A program made the translations under genes and the position numbers. The notes under the pieces were generated by a model. The model saw only the letters and a program-made list of their open reading frames with translations, did not search any database and was not told where the DNA came from. A stretch of DNA of 64,000 nt from Lysobacterales bacterium (GTDB lineage Bacteria; Pseudomonadota; Gammaproteobacteria; Xanthomonadales; Rhodanobacteraceae), in the NCBI GenBank assembly GCA_014338185.1, contig QUBV01000001.1:62001-126000 (forward strand), read 5' to 3'. Shown here piece by piece: positions 35,894 to 44,676 of this stretch. Each line of letters starts with the position of its first letter. Position 1 is the first letter of the stretch.

Positions 35894-37283
35894 GCTTGAC
35901 CTCCGTGCTGCCTGGCGAGGGTCGAGCCGCAGGCACAGGGCGCGACGCCGGCGCGGGTGTCCCCTTGGTCGCTGGCGCGGTCGCGGCCGATGGCCTGGCT
36001 GTTGCGGGCACAGCCGCACCGGCTGGCGCGGATGCGGTCGGCTTGGTGGCGGTGGGCGCAGCCGGCTTGGCCGCTGCGGGTGCGGTGACCGGCACATCCG
36101 GCTTGGCCGGTGCCGGTATAGGCGTGGCGGCGGGCACCGCGGATGCAGTGGTCGCGGGCTTCGGATCGCATTCCTTCAGCTCAGCATTGATCTGGAAGCG
36201 TTCCTTGCCGGTGCGCGGGTCGGGCTGGACCTGGCCTTGGAAACCCGGGTTGCCCAGGCATGGCGAGGCGCCGAGCAACGCGATGAGCTTGGCGGCCTCG
36301 GTGGCCTGGCCCTGCAGCTGCACCTGGTTGTTCTCGATCTGCAGGCGTTCGAGATAGGTATCGAGCGGCAGGCGCTCGGTGATGTCGTTGATGAGCGCCA
36401 CCGTGGTCGGCCCGGTGCGCTTGCGATCGACGAGGAAGTTGGCGCCGGCGATCGAGTCGGTGAGCGTCTGCCGCAGCGCCGCCACCTGCTTGGCCTGCTT
36501 GGCCGCGGCATCGACCTCGATGCGCATCGCATCGAGTGCCGCTGCGCGGTTGGCCAGCGACTCATCCATGTTCCACACCAGCAACAGCAGCGCGGCGGCG
36601 GCCAGGCCAAGGTTGAGCGGCAAGCGCCAGTCACGTCGACGCGCACGGCGCTCGGCCGGCAGCAGGTTGACGTGCCGGCGCGCGGCACCCGCCGCGTCCC
36701 GCCATGCATCCACGCCGTCGAGCTGACCCAGTGCGCCGGGCAGCGCGGCCAGTTCGCTGTCGAGCTGCGCGCGCGGCAGCAGCACGAGTTCGACACGCAC
36801 GTTGCGGCCGGATGGGTCCTCGCCAACCACCCGGCTGTCGAAGTAGACCTGGTCGGCCTTGAACGGGGTCTGCCGGTCCATCTCGAAAGCGAGTACCTGC
36901 GGCAGGTTGTCGGCTGCGGCAGCCGGCAGGTTGAGACTGCGGCTGAGCACGCGCCGGGCCGGAATGCACAGCAACGTGCGCAGGTTGGGATCATCGATGC
37001 CGCCGCGCAGCTGGCGGAACTGTTCGGCCTGCACCTCGGCCGGCTGGTCGCGCTCGATGCGGCCGTATTCGCGGATCTCCTCGCCGCGCTCGCGCCATAC
37101 CACGAGCGCCTGTGGCTCCAGCCCCACCAGCAGCGACTCGCTGCGCTCCGCCAACAGCGCGCGCCAGCGCGGCGGCAGGCACGCCAGCAACTCGCGCCCC
37201 CACCACGCAAAAAAGCGCGGCAGCGGCGTCTTGGCCAGGCGCGCGCGGGCGCGCGCGATCAGTCGGTCGACAGTCGGATTCAC
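35880..37283 (-). CDS. gspL: Type II secretion system protein GspL with long Ala/Pro tail
   Basis: GspL is the bitopic platform protein that recruits the GspE ATPase. The 467-residue product has an actin-like cytoplasmic region (about 40-200: SLLVGLEPQALVVWRERGEE; VLAFEMDRQTPFKADQVYFD), a membrane segment (LPLNLGLAAAALLLLVW) and a PilN-like periplasmic domain (LINDITERLPLDTYLERLQ). Unusually, the last 95 or so residues are a low-complexity Ala/Pro/Thr stretch without predicted fold. It starts 5 bases after gspK and overlaps gspM. Confidence 0.88.
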   Translation of the reverse strand: MNPTVDRLIARARARLAKTPLPRFFAWWGRELLACLPPRWRALLAERSESLLVGLEPQALVVWRERGEEIREYGRIERDQPAEVQAEQFRQLRGGIDDPNLRTLLCIPARRVLSRSLNLPAAAADNLPQVLAFEMDRQTPFKADQVYFDSRVVGEDPSGRNVRVELVLLPRAQLDSELAALPGALGQLDGVDAWRDAAGAARRHVNLLPAERRARRRDWRLPLNLGLAAAALLLLVWNMDESLANRAAALDAMRIEVDAAAKQAKQVAALRQTLTDSIAGANFLVDRKRTGPTTVALINDITERLPLDTYLERLQIENNQVQLQGQATEAAKLIALLGASPCLGNPGFQGQVQPDPRTGKERFQINAELKECDPKPATTASAVPAATPIPAPAKPDVPVTAPAAAKPAAPTATKPTASAPAGAAVPATARPSAATAPATKGTPAPASRPVPAARPSPGSTEVKRGDK

Positions 37284-37288
37284 GGTAC

Positions 37289-38206
37289 TCAGGAATTTTC
37301 CCCGTCGCGCCAGCGCAGGATCACGAACGGCCGGCCGGCCGCGTTGACCCCGCCCATGCGAACGGTGGCGTCCAAGGTCGTGCTCGCCCCATTGGGGAGC
37401 GTCGCACGGGACTGGACACTATACGTGACACCCCCGCCGCCCGCTACGGCGCCAATGGACACCCCGCACAGCGGCTCGCCCATGGGCGCCGGGTCGCCCG
37501 GCTTGATCGCCTGACGCTGGGCGATGATCTGCTGCGCGCATTCGGCCGTCATGTCCGGCAGGGCCTCGAGCGCTTCGAGCGGTGCGTACTGGGCATTGGG
37601 GGTCCCTTGCGCGCTGAACAGGGTCAGCGCGGGTTCGACCTGGCTGAACAGCGCGTAGTTCATCCCCAGCACCTGCTGCAGTTCGGACACCGTGGTGAAA
37701 GGCGCGTTGGCCGGGCCATAGGCCAACCCGGCCGCCTTGTAGTCGGCCTCTTCGGCGCCGTTGGGCGAAGTCTCATCGTCGCCATCGACCCAGTCGCGGA
37801 TCGCTGCCGCCAGGGCCTCGGCCCGGTCCGGGGCCACGCCCCGCGCGACGAACAGGTTGGTGAGCGCGGCTGGATCGGCACTGTTGAGGTTGAGCTTGCC
37901 CGAATCGTCGGTGATCCGGACCTCGACCTCGGCCTCGCCAAAGCCGAACGTGTAGGGTCGCCCGTCACCGACCCAGCGCAGCATCGGGTCGGCCTTGCGC
38001 AGTTCGTACACGGCCAGGTTGAGCCCTGCTTCGGCCGCGTAGCGCGCCTGGGTGGTGTCGAACATGTGCCGCGCCTGCAGGTTCTCGGTGCGCGCGATCA
38101 GCGAGAAGCTGCCAAGCAGGATCGTGAGCATCGCCACCACCCACAACACCAGCACGAAGGCAAGGCCGCGCTGGTGCCGGGCGCCGACTGGCCGCGCGCG
38201 CCTCAT
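37289..38206 (-). CDS. gspK: Type II secretion minor pseudopilin GspK
   Basis: GspK caps the pseudopilus tip. The 305-residue product has a prepilin-type leader and hydrophobic helix (RHQRGLAFVLVLWVVAMLTI), lacking Glu at +5 as is normal for GspK. Large periplasmic domains follow, with LNLNSADPAALTNLFVARGV and FTTVSELQQVLGM, typical of T2SSK. It overlaps gspJ by 4 bases (ATGA) and ends 5 bases before gspL. Confidence 0.92.
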   Translation of the reverse strand: MRRARPVGARHQRGLAFVLVLWVVAMLTILLGSFSLIARTENLQARHMFDTTQARYAAEAGLNLAVYELRKADPMLRWVGDGRPYTFGFGEAEVEVRITDDSGKLNLNSADPAALTNLFVARGVAPDRAEALAAAIRDWVDGDDETSPNGAEEADYKAAGLAYGPANAPFTTVSELQQVLGMNYALFSQVEPALTLFSAQGTPNAQYAPLEALEALPDMTAECAQQIIAQRQAIKPGDPAPMGEPLCGVSIGAVAGGGGVTYSVQSRATLPNGASTTLDATVRMGGVNAAGRPFVILRWRDGENS

Positions 38207-38955
38207 TGCTTCCTCGCATCGGAGCGTGCGTGCGGCGCCGGCTGCCCTCGCTGCGCCTCGTCGAGGCGCATGCCGGGCATGTTGCGCATGCCGAAGGGCA
38301 TCGACTGGCGTGCCGCGCCGGCGTCGAGCACGAGCGGGATCTCCATGTCCGGGAATGCCACGCGCGCCGCGGGCAGCATGCGCAGCACGATGCGCACCAT
38401 CATCGGGGTCACCGCCGGATCGTCCCATTGGTCGGACCAGTCGGTGAGTTCACCATTCTCGTCGATGCGACGGAACTCGAAGCGGCCGTCGGCGATCTGG
38501 TCGAGCAGTACCGCCGGCTCGATGTCGCCACCGGGCAGGCTGTCGTCGTAACCGTTGAGCATCTGCGCGGTGAACAGCAGCTGGCGCCCGCCATGACGAT
38601 CGCCGACCAGACGCAGCGTCTGCACATACGGCCCGCCCTTGGACAGGTACCCGGGCATCGGCGCCACGAAACGCATCGCATCGCGCTTGCCGTCGAACAC
38701 GAAGTTCGCTCCGGTGCTGTCGTCCCGCGCGAACGCGAGCGGCAGGATGCGACTGACCTGGTGGCGGATGAATTCCTGGGCCACGCGTACGCGGCTCACG
38801 CGGTCGACCGCCAACTCGCCCGAACGCATCGCGTGCACCGCGGTGCGCACCGCGCCCACGGTCCCGGCCAGCAGCAACGCGAGCAGCAGCAGCGCGAGCA
38901 TCACCTCGAGCAGGGTGAAGCCTGCGCTGCGCGGGTGGCTGACCCACCGTCTCAT
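38203..38955 (-). CDS. gspJ: Type II secretion minor pseudopilin GspJ
   Basis: The 250-residue prepilin has the processing site HPRSAG|FTLLEVMLALLL with Glu at +5, and a beta-rich C-terminal domain of the GspJ family (VSRVRVAQEFIRHQVSRILP; GRFEFRRIDENGELTDWSD). It joins GspI and GspK in the tip complex. The ATG at 38955 overlaps the gspI stop as ATGA. The Met-rich C terminus (MPFGMRNMPGMRLDEAQ) is a lineage feature. Confidence 0.92.
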   Translation of the reverse strand: MRRWVSHPRSAGFTLLEVMLALLLLALLLAGTVGAVRTAVHAMRSGELAVDRVSRVRVAQEFIRHQVSRILPLAFARDDSTGANFVFDGKRDAMRFVAPMPGYLSKGGPYVQTLRLVGDRHGGRQLLFTAQMLNGYDDSLPGGDIEPAVLLDQIADGRFEFRRIDENGELTDWSDQWDDPAVTPMMVRIVLRMLPAARVAFPDMEIPLVLDAGAARQSMPFGMRNMPGMRLDEAQRGQPAPHARSDARKQ

Positions 38956-39551
38956 CGCGACCGCCTCCGTATCGGCTCGGGCATGCCCAGGCCCACGCCG
39001 TGCATGCCCATGTTGGCCTGTTCGGGATTGACCGCGCGCAGCGTGCTGAAGTGCGCGCTGCGCGGGGTGCCGCCATGGCGCCCGCCCCACGACACCACCA
39101 GATCGACCTGGTACAGGTCGAATGGCGCGTCCTGCGGTCCCGCCATGCCCTCGGCCATGGCCTGCGCGGCCTGCGCCGCGGCGTTGCGCGACTGGTTCTG
39201 TGCCTGCGCCAACTGCTGGGCATTGCCCGCCACCAGCTCAGGCGGCGGTTCGATCGCCGTCGCGTCGATCTTGTGGATCTGCAGGTCCCATTCATAGGTG
39301 TCGTCGAAACGGCCGCTGCTGTTGCCCTCCTCGACCGGTATGCCCACGCCCACCACGTCGAGCTTGGTCTGCGCCCACAACGCGGCCATCGTGTAGTCGG
39401 ACGCCAGGCGCACGTTGCGTGTCGCCGCGGTGAGCACCGACATGAGCACCCCGATCGCGATCGCGAACACGAGGAACGCCGCCACCATCTCGATCAGGCT
39501 GAAGCCGCGCATCGCGCGGCGGCTGGCAAGTGCTGGCAAGGCTCGACTCAT
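38952..39551 (-). CDS. gspI: Type II secretion minor pseudopilin GspI
   Basis: The 199-residue prepilin has the site RRAMRG|FSLIEMVAAFLV with Glu at +5. A Gln/Ala-rich insert (NAQQLAQAQNQSRNAAAQAA) and a Met/Gly-rich end are longer than in most GspI proteins (about 125-140 residues). I start at the ATG at 39551 (MSRALPALASRRAMRGFS); no strong ribosome site is seen, and a start at the MRGFS Met would give almost no leader. It is 43 bases after gspH and overlaps gspJ. Confidence 0.9.
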   Translation of the reverse strand: MSRALPALASRRAMRGFSLIEMVAAFLVFAIAIGVLMSVLTAATRNVRLASDYTMAALWAQTKLDVVGVGIPVEEGNSSGRFDDTYEWDLQIHKIDATAIEPPPELVAGNAQQLAQAQNQSRNAAAQAAQAMAEGMAGPQDAPFDLYQVDLVVSWGGRHGGTPRSAHFSTLRAVNPEQANMGMHGVGLGMPEPIRRRSR

Positions 39552-39594
39552 GGGCCAATGGACCGTGCGGTTGCGGGCGAGTTCGCCGGCGCGC

Positions 39595-40131
39595 CTACTC
39601 GCCGCGCTCGTTGAGCTCGATGTCGCCGGTGAGCCAGGCGACATTGATGCGCCACTCGCGCTGCCCCTGCAGCACCGCGATGTTGCCACCGGTGGAACTG
39701 CCGTCCGGGAAGAAGCGGATGCCGCCACTGTTGGCGCCGGTCTGTTCGATCTCGGCGGTGGTCAGGCGCAGGTTCATGCCCTCGGGCAGCTTGACCGCGC
39801 CCTTGCCGGGCGCGGTGTAGGAGTTCTCGTCCAGGTCGAGCACCAGCGCCTGCGACTTGCCCTTGACGATGGCCTGGCCGCGCGTATAGCGCAGTGCCGC
39901 CACCAGGTCACGGCTGGCGGCACGGATCTTGGCCGCGCGCAGGCTCTTGGAAAACGATACCGACACGATGGTCATCGCGATCGCGATGAGCAGGATCACC
40001 GCCATGAGTTCGACCAGCGTGAAGCCGCGCGGGCGGCGGCGCGCGGGCCAGGCTGCGGGACCGGCCACATGCGCGGGCACGCTGGCGCTGCTGCACCGCG
40101 CGTCGACCGTGGCCGGTCCGCCGTGGCTCAC
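39595..40131 (-). CDS. gspH: Type II secretion minor pseudopilin GspH
   Basis: The 178-residue prepilin has a long N-terminal leader of about 35 residues and the site RRRPRG|FTLVELMAVILL with Glu at +5. The C-terminal domain contains SGGIRFFPDGSSTGGNIAVL, the GspH/FimT signature. The ATG overlaps the gspG stop as ATGA. The leader is unusually long; an internal start nearer the cleavage site is not available as ATG. Confidence 0.9.
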   Translation of the reverse strand: MSHGGPATVDARCSSASVPAHVAGPAAWPARRRPRGFTLVELMAVILLIAIAMTIVSVSFSKSLRAAKIRAASRDLVAALRYTRGQAIVKGKSQALVLDLDENSYTAPGKGAVKLPEGMNLRLTTAEIEQTGANSGGIRFFPDGSSTGGNIAVLQGQREWRINVAWLTGDIELNERGE

Positions 40132-40559
40132 TGCCAGTTGCCGTGGTCGGCGTTGACACCATCACCACCGGCCTGGCCGTCCTTGCCGAGGAAGGTGATG
40201 TCGAAGTCGCCATGCTCGCCGGGTGCCTTGTACTGGAACGCATGTCCGAACGGATCCTTGAGGTCGGACTCCTTCGCGTACGGCCCCTGCCAGTTGCGCG
40301 CGTTGCCCGGCCGTGTCACCAGATCCTCCAGGCGCGACGGCGGCGAGCCGTTGTCCAGCGCATAGGCATCGATGTCGCCGGCGAGCCGGCCCACCGCGGC
40401 CTTGCCCGCGCCCCATTTGCCCTTGTCGACGTTCTTGCCGACCTGCTGCACGACGATGCCGGCGACGATGCCGATCAGCACGATCACCGCGAGCATTTCG
40501 ATGAGGCTGAAGCCTGCCGCGCGCGGCCGGCGCGGCGTGTTGCGTTGTGGGGTATTCAT
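40128..40559 (-). CDS. gspG: Type II secretion major pseudopilin GspG
   Basis: GspG is the main pseudopilus subunit. The 143-residue product is of normal length, with a positively charged leader and the site RAAG|FSLIEMLAVIVLIGIV (Glu at +5). The family's C-terminal segment follows: NGSPPSRLEDLVTRPGNARN, WQGPYAKESDLKDPFGHAFQ and GKDGQAGGDGVNADHGNWQ. The ATG is at 40559. It is preceded by a 127-base gap after gspF that holds a strong hairpin. Confidence 0.95.
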   Translation of the reverse strand: MNTPQRNTPRRPRAAGFSLIEMLAVIVLIGIVAGIVVQQVGKNVDKGKWGAGKAAVGRLAGDIDAYALDNGSPPSRLEDLVTRPGNARNWQGPYAKESDLKDPFGHAFQYKAPGEHGDFDITFLGKDGQAGGDGVNADHGNWQ

Positions 40560-40686
40560 GGCTGGGTCGTTTCCTCCGGTCCGGGTGGTTGTGCTGCGCG
40601 ACTGATGCCCGCCGGGACGGGCCCCGCCACACCGTGTGGCCCCGTGCCGACCATCGGCCGGGTGCCGTTGCCTGCCTGCCGCGCGA

Positions 40687-41904
40687 TCACTGCACCGCTC
40701 CGGCGATGTCCATGATCGGCAACACGATCGCAAGCATGATCATCGCCACGATCACGGTCATCGCGATCGTCATCGCCGGCACCAGCGCGGCGAGCAGGCG
40801 GTCGAGCGTGTTCTTGACTTCCACGTCGAAGGTATCGGCCACCTTGAGCAGCATCGCATCGAGCTCGCCCGATTCCTCGCCGACGCTGATCATCTGCACC
40901 GCAAGCTTGGGGAAGCGCTTGGACTGCGCCAGCGCGTGGCCGAGCGCACCGCCGGTCTTGACCTCGTCGGTGGCTGCCTCCACCGCCTGCGCGAGCACCG
41001 TGTTGGTCATCACGTTGCGCGCCACGGACAGGCCGCTCAGCAGTGGCACGCCGTTCTTGATGAGCACCCCGAGCGTGCGCGCGATGCGCGCGGTCTCGAT
41101 CTTGCGCACGATGTCGCCCACCACGCGCAGGCCGAGCAGCCGTTCGTCGATCTTCAGCCGCGCCGGCGGATCGGCCATCTGCCGCCGCAGCCACGCCACC
41201 AGGAACACGATCGCGAGCAGGATCAGCCACCAGAAGCCCTGCAGGAACGCACCGATGCCCAGCACGACCTTGGTGATGAGCGGCATCTCGATGTTCATGT
41301 CGGCGAACATCGGCGCGAACTGCGGCACCACGTACACCAGCAGCACCATCAGCGACACCAGCACCATGCCGACGAGGAAGGCCGGATAGATCATCGCGTT
41401 GATCACGCTGCTGCGCAGCTGTGCACTGCGCTCGAGGTAGTCGGCCAGCCGCGCCAGCGTGTCGTCGAGGGAGCCGCCGGCCTCGCCCGCACGCACCATG
41501 TTGATGTACAGGCGCGAGAAGGTGCCCTGCTCGGCTTCCAGCGCATCCGACAGCGGGGTGCCGCCGCGCACCGCGTCGCGGATGCGCTCGAGCATGCGCC
41601 GCGCCTTGTCGGAATCGGGCAGGTCGAGCAGGATCTGCAGCGCGCGATCCAGCGGCTGGCCCGCGCCCAGCAGCGTCGCCAGCTGCTGGGTGAACTGCAC
41701 GATCTGCGCCTGGCGCAAGGCGGCGCGCTTGAACAGCGCCGCGAACAGGCTGGCCGAATCGCCGCCGTCGGCCTCGCGCACTTCCAGCGGGATGTTGCCC
41801 GCATCCTGCAGCTTGCCGATCACCTCGTCGCGGTTGCCCAGGTCGAACTGCCCCTCGAGCACCTCGCCGCCGGGCGTGACGGCCTTGTAGTAGTAGATCG
41901 TCAT
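40687..41904 (-). CDS. gspF: Type II secretion inner-membrane platform protein GspF
   Basis: GspF is the polytopic platform protein. The 405-residue product has the two GspF/PilC repeats: QIVQFTQQLATLLGAGQPLD in the first, ARIARTLGVLIKNGVPLLSG in the second, with three membrane helices (VINAMIYPAFLVGMVLVSLM; WWLILLAIVFLVAW; VPAMTIAMTVIVAMIMLAIV) and YYKAVTPGGEVLEG at the start. The ATG is at 41904, 103 bases after gspE. Confidence 0.95.
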   Translation of the reverse strand: MTIYYYKAVTPGGEVLEGQFDLGNRDEVIGKLQDAGNIPLEVREADGGDSASLFAALFKRAALRQAQIVQFTQQLATLLGAGQPLDRALQILLDLPDSDKARRMLERIRDAVRGGTPLSDALEAEQGTFSRLYINMVRAGEAGGSLDDTLARLADYLERSAQLRSSVINAMIYPAFLVGMVLVSLMVLLVYVVPQFAPMFADMNIEMPLITKVVLGIGAFLQGFWWLILLAIVFLVAWLRRQMADPPARLKIDERLLGLRVVGDIVRKIETARIARTLGVLIKNGVPLLSGLSVARNVMTNTVLAQAVEAATDEVKTGGALGHALAQSKRFPKLAVQMISVGEESGELDAMLLKVADTFDVEVKNTLDRLLAALVPAMTIAMTVIVAMIMLAIVLPIMDIAGAVQ

Positions 41905-42007
41905 GGCTGCACGCGATGGTTGACCCGCCGCCGCACGCGCCGGCGCGTCACGCCGCATCGCGAGGCCACGGCTCCGGCCAGGATTGGAACTGCGGATGCC
42001 ATCGGCC

Positions 42008-43753
42008 TCAGCCCTCCGACGAGGTCACGCGCAGGACCTCCTCGATCGTGGTCTGTCCCTGCAAGGATTTCACCAACCCGTCCTCGAACATCGTGCGCAT
42101 GCCTTCCTTGCGCGCCTGGGCCTCGATCTCGCCCATGCCGGCGTGCTGCATGATCAGGCGCCGGATCGGGTCGGACATCACGAGGAACTCCATGATCGTG
42201 GTGCGACCGAAGTAGCCGGTCGGATTGAGCGCGCTGGAGCCGGGCCGGTACAGCCGGATCGGCCGCTCGTCGGTGAGCTGGTCCAGGCCGTACTGCGCGA
42301 TCACCTCGGGCATGGCCTCGTACGGCGTCGCGGTGGCCGGGTCGAGCCGGCGCACGAGACGCTGGGCGAGGATGCCGTTGACGGTCGAGGTGAGCAGGTA
42401 GTCCTCCACGCCCATGTCGAGCATGCGCGTGATGCCACCGGCGGCGTTGTTGGTGTGCAGCGTCGACAGCACGAGGTGGCCGGTCAGCGCCGACTGGATC
42501 GCGATGCGCGCGGTTTCGAGGTCGCGCATCTCGCCGATCATGATGATGTCCGGATCCTGGCGCACGATCGAACGCAACGCATGGGAGAAATCCAGGCCGA
42601 TCTGCGGCTTGGCCTGGATCTGGTTGATGCCTTCGATCTGGTACTCGACCGGGTCCTCGACCGTGATGATCTTGACGTCGGCGGTGTTGAGCTTGGACAG
42701 CGCGGTGTACAACGTGGTGGTCTTGCCCGAACCGGTCGGACCGGTCACCAGCAGGATGCCGTGCGGCAGCTCCAGCACGCCGAGGAACTTGTGCAGGAAC
42801 TGGTCGGTGAAGCCGAGCGTGTGGAAGTCGAACACGACCGCCTCGCGGTCGAGGATGCGCATCACCACCGATTCGCCATGCGCGGTCGGCACCGTCGACA
42901 CGCGCAGGTCCAGCTCCTTGCCCTGCACCCGGATCATGATGCGGCCGTCCTGCGGCAGGCGCCGCTCGGCGATGTTGAGCTTGGCCATGATCTTGATGCG
43001 CGAGATCACCGCCGCGGTCGAGGCCGCCGGCGGTGATTCCACCTCGTGCAGCACGCCGTCGATGCGGTAGCGCACCTTGAGCCGGTTCTCGAACGGCTCG
43101 ACGTGGATGTCCGAGGCCCGCTGCTCGACCGCGCGCTGGATCACGAGGTTGACCAGGCGGATGACCGGCGCTTCCGAGGCCAGGTCGCGCAGATGTTCGA
43201 TGTCGTCTTCGCTGCGCGTGTTGTCATCGGTGAGGTTCTCCACGATCGTGCCCATCGCGCTGCGGCCGGAGCCGTAGTAGCGCTCGATCAGGTCATCGAT
43301 CTCGCTGCGCAGGCCGATGCTGAGCCTGACCTCGCGCCCGCTGGCCAGCTGCAGCGCCTGCACCGGAAACGTGTCGGCCGGATCGGCCACCAGCAGCGTC
43401 ACGTCCTGCTCGGTCTCGGCGATCGGGCACACGTGGTGGTGCTTGAGGAAGCGGATCGAGCACTGCACGTTGGCCGGCGGCGACTCGGGGAACTCCTTGG
43501 CCGACAGCAGCGGCAGCTGGAGCAGTTCGGAAACCGCCTCGGCCATCTCGCGCTCGGACACCAGGCCCAGCCGCGTGAGCAGCGACACGAGGCTGCCCGC
43601 AGCCGGATCCTCCTCGTGCAGGCGCCGGCCACGCGCGAGGTCGTTCTCCTTGAGCCGCCCGCGCGCGACCAGGAACTGGCAGATGCGCTCGTCCAGCGAC
43701 TCCGGAGCGGAGGGCGCGGCGACGGCGGGATCATCGATTGCAGCTGCAGCCAT
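42008..43753 (-). CDS. gspE: Type II secretion ATPase GspE (no tetracysteine motif)
   Basis: GspE is the cytoplasmic hexameric ATPase that drives the pseudopilus. The 581-residue product has an N-terminal MshEN-like domain (about 20-160), then the catalytic half: QRASDIHVEPFENRLKVRYR, Walker A GPTGSGKTTTL (from about 338), the Asp box ITVEDPVEYQIEGINQIQ, Walker B DIIMIGEMRDLETARIAIQ and the His box HLVLSTLHTN. All four cysteines of the usual zinc motif are missing: LDPAT stands where LCPDC is expected, and GSSALNP where GCPKC is expected. The ATG at 43753 is a best guess; no clear ribosome site, and 43840 is an alternative. It is the first gene of the T2SS operon. Confidence 0.93.
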   Translation of the reverse strand: MAAAAIDDPAVAAPSAPESLDERICQFLVARGRLKENDLARGRRLHEEDPAAGSLVSLLTRLGLVSEREMAEAVSELLQLPLLSAKEFPESPPANVQCSIRFLKHHHVCPIAETEQDVTLLVADPADTFPVQALQLASGREVRLSIGLRSEIDDLIERYYGSGRSAMGTIVENLTDDNTRSEDDIEHLRDLASEAPVIRLVNLVIQRAVEQRASDIHVEPFENRLKVRYRIDGVLHEVESPPAASTAAVISRIKIMAKLNIAERRLPQDGRIMIRVQGKELDLRVSTVPTAHGESVVMRILDREAVVFDFHTLGFTDQFLHKFLGVLELPHGILLVTGPTGSGKTTTLYTALSKLNTADVKIITVEDPVEYQIEGINQIQAKPQIGLDFSHALRSIVRQDPDIIMIGEMRDLETARIAIQSALTGHLVLSTLHTNNAAGGITRMLDMGVEDYLLTSTVNGILAQRLVRRLDPATATPYEAMPEVIAQYGLDQLTDERPIRLYRPGSSALNPTGYFGRTTIMEFLVMSDPIRRLIMQHAGMGEIEAQARKEGMRTMFEDGLVKSLQGQTTIEEVLRVTSSEG

Positions 43754-43946
43754 GTCGGGTTCGGTCGGTGGTCGGCAAGTCGGGCATTGTTCCACAAGGG
43801 GCGCCGCGGCGACGCGCGCGCGTCCGGCGCCTGCAGCCATCGCACTTCACGGTGCCATCCCGCGGCGCGCGAGGTCCGCGGCAGGTTCGGGCGCGCTCCG
43901 GCAAATCAGGCACTTGGGTGCCGATCGCGCGTCCGACCGTCCATGA

Positions 43947-43963
43947 CCGGGCTTCGGGCCCGG
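43947..43963 (-). terminator. G+C hairpin between the membrane protein gene and gspE
   Basis: CCGGGC pairs with GCCCGG around a 5-base loop, 14 bases after the stop of the 232-residue membrane protein gene. There is no U-tract. It may end the purL-membrane protein transcript before the secretion operon. The 223-base gap from 43754 to 43976 holds nothing else that I can identify. Confidence 0.3.
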
Positions 43964-43976
43964 ATTTCACCGCCTG

Positions 43977-44675
43977 TCAGCGCCCATCCACGGGCGGCTG
44001 CTCCGTGCTGTGACCCTGCGCGGGGCCCTCCGGTTCCGGCGCGCGGCCCACCAGTTCCTCGATGAAGGCGCGGTTGAAGGCCACCCACAGCAGCACCGGC
44101 AGCACCGCGGGCAGGATCAGCACCGCAAACTGGTAGGCGACGCCGATGGCGTTGGCATCCAGGTGCACCGCCGCGATCGCCGCGGCGCCCTCGCCGCCGG
44201 ACTGGAACGCAAGCACCTTGAGCGCCTCGGCCACGATGCCGAAGGCCTGTGCGAGCCAGATCGCGACCAGCGCCAGCGCAAACTGCAGCAGCCGGCGCCG
44301 TGTCGACAGCGGCGTGGCCATGGCCAATCCCGCAAACAGCGGCAGCGACCAGGCATACACCATTGGGTTGAGCGTGGGCTCGAGCACGCCCACACCACCG
44401 CCACCGGCCGCGCTCGGCGCCAGCGTGACCTGCACATGGGTCGCCACCGTGACGAGGTAGCTCGCACGCGCGACCACCCGACCGCTGCCATCGATGAGTT
44501 CACCGCCGAGCGTGAGCGTGTCGAATACCCCGCCCCACAGTCCCACCAGCACTGCCTTGGCCAGATGCATCGCCGGCAACACCCACAGCGGCGCCCAGGC
44601 CAGCCAGATCACGAACGCGAGCGGCAACCACAGCAGCGCCTTGAGCGCGAACGCGCGGACCGGCGAGCGGGCCAT
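43977..44675 (-). CDS. Multi-pass membrane protein, possibly exosortase-H-associated family
   Basis: The 232-residue product has about five membrane segments (FALKALLWLPLAFVIWLAWA; LPAMHLAKAVLVGLWGG; LPLFAGLAMATPLS; LLQFALALVAIWLAQAFG; FAVLILPAVLPVLLWVAFN) and a Pro/Glu-rich cytoplasmic or periplasmic tail. The sequence LNPMVYAWSLPLFAGLAMA resembles the conserved block I associate with membrane proteins encoded beside exosortase H, but no exosortase is in the window. The ATG is at 44675, 1 base after the purL stop, so it is probably cotranscribed with purL. Function is unknown. Confidence 0.65.
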   Translation of the reverse strand: MARSPVRAFALKALLWLPLAFVIWLAWAPLWVLPAMHLAKAVLVGLWGGVFDTLTLGGELIDGSGRVVARASYLVTVATHVQVTLAPSAAGGGGVGVLEPTLNPMVYAWSLPLFAGLAMATPLSTRRRLLQFALALVAIWLAQAFGIVAEALKVLAFQSGGEGAAAIAAVHLDANAIGVAYQFAVLILPAVLPVLLWVAFNRAFIEELVGRAPEPEGPAQGHSTEQPPVDGR

Positions 44676-44676
44676 C

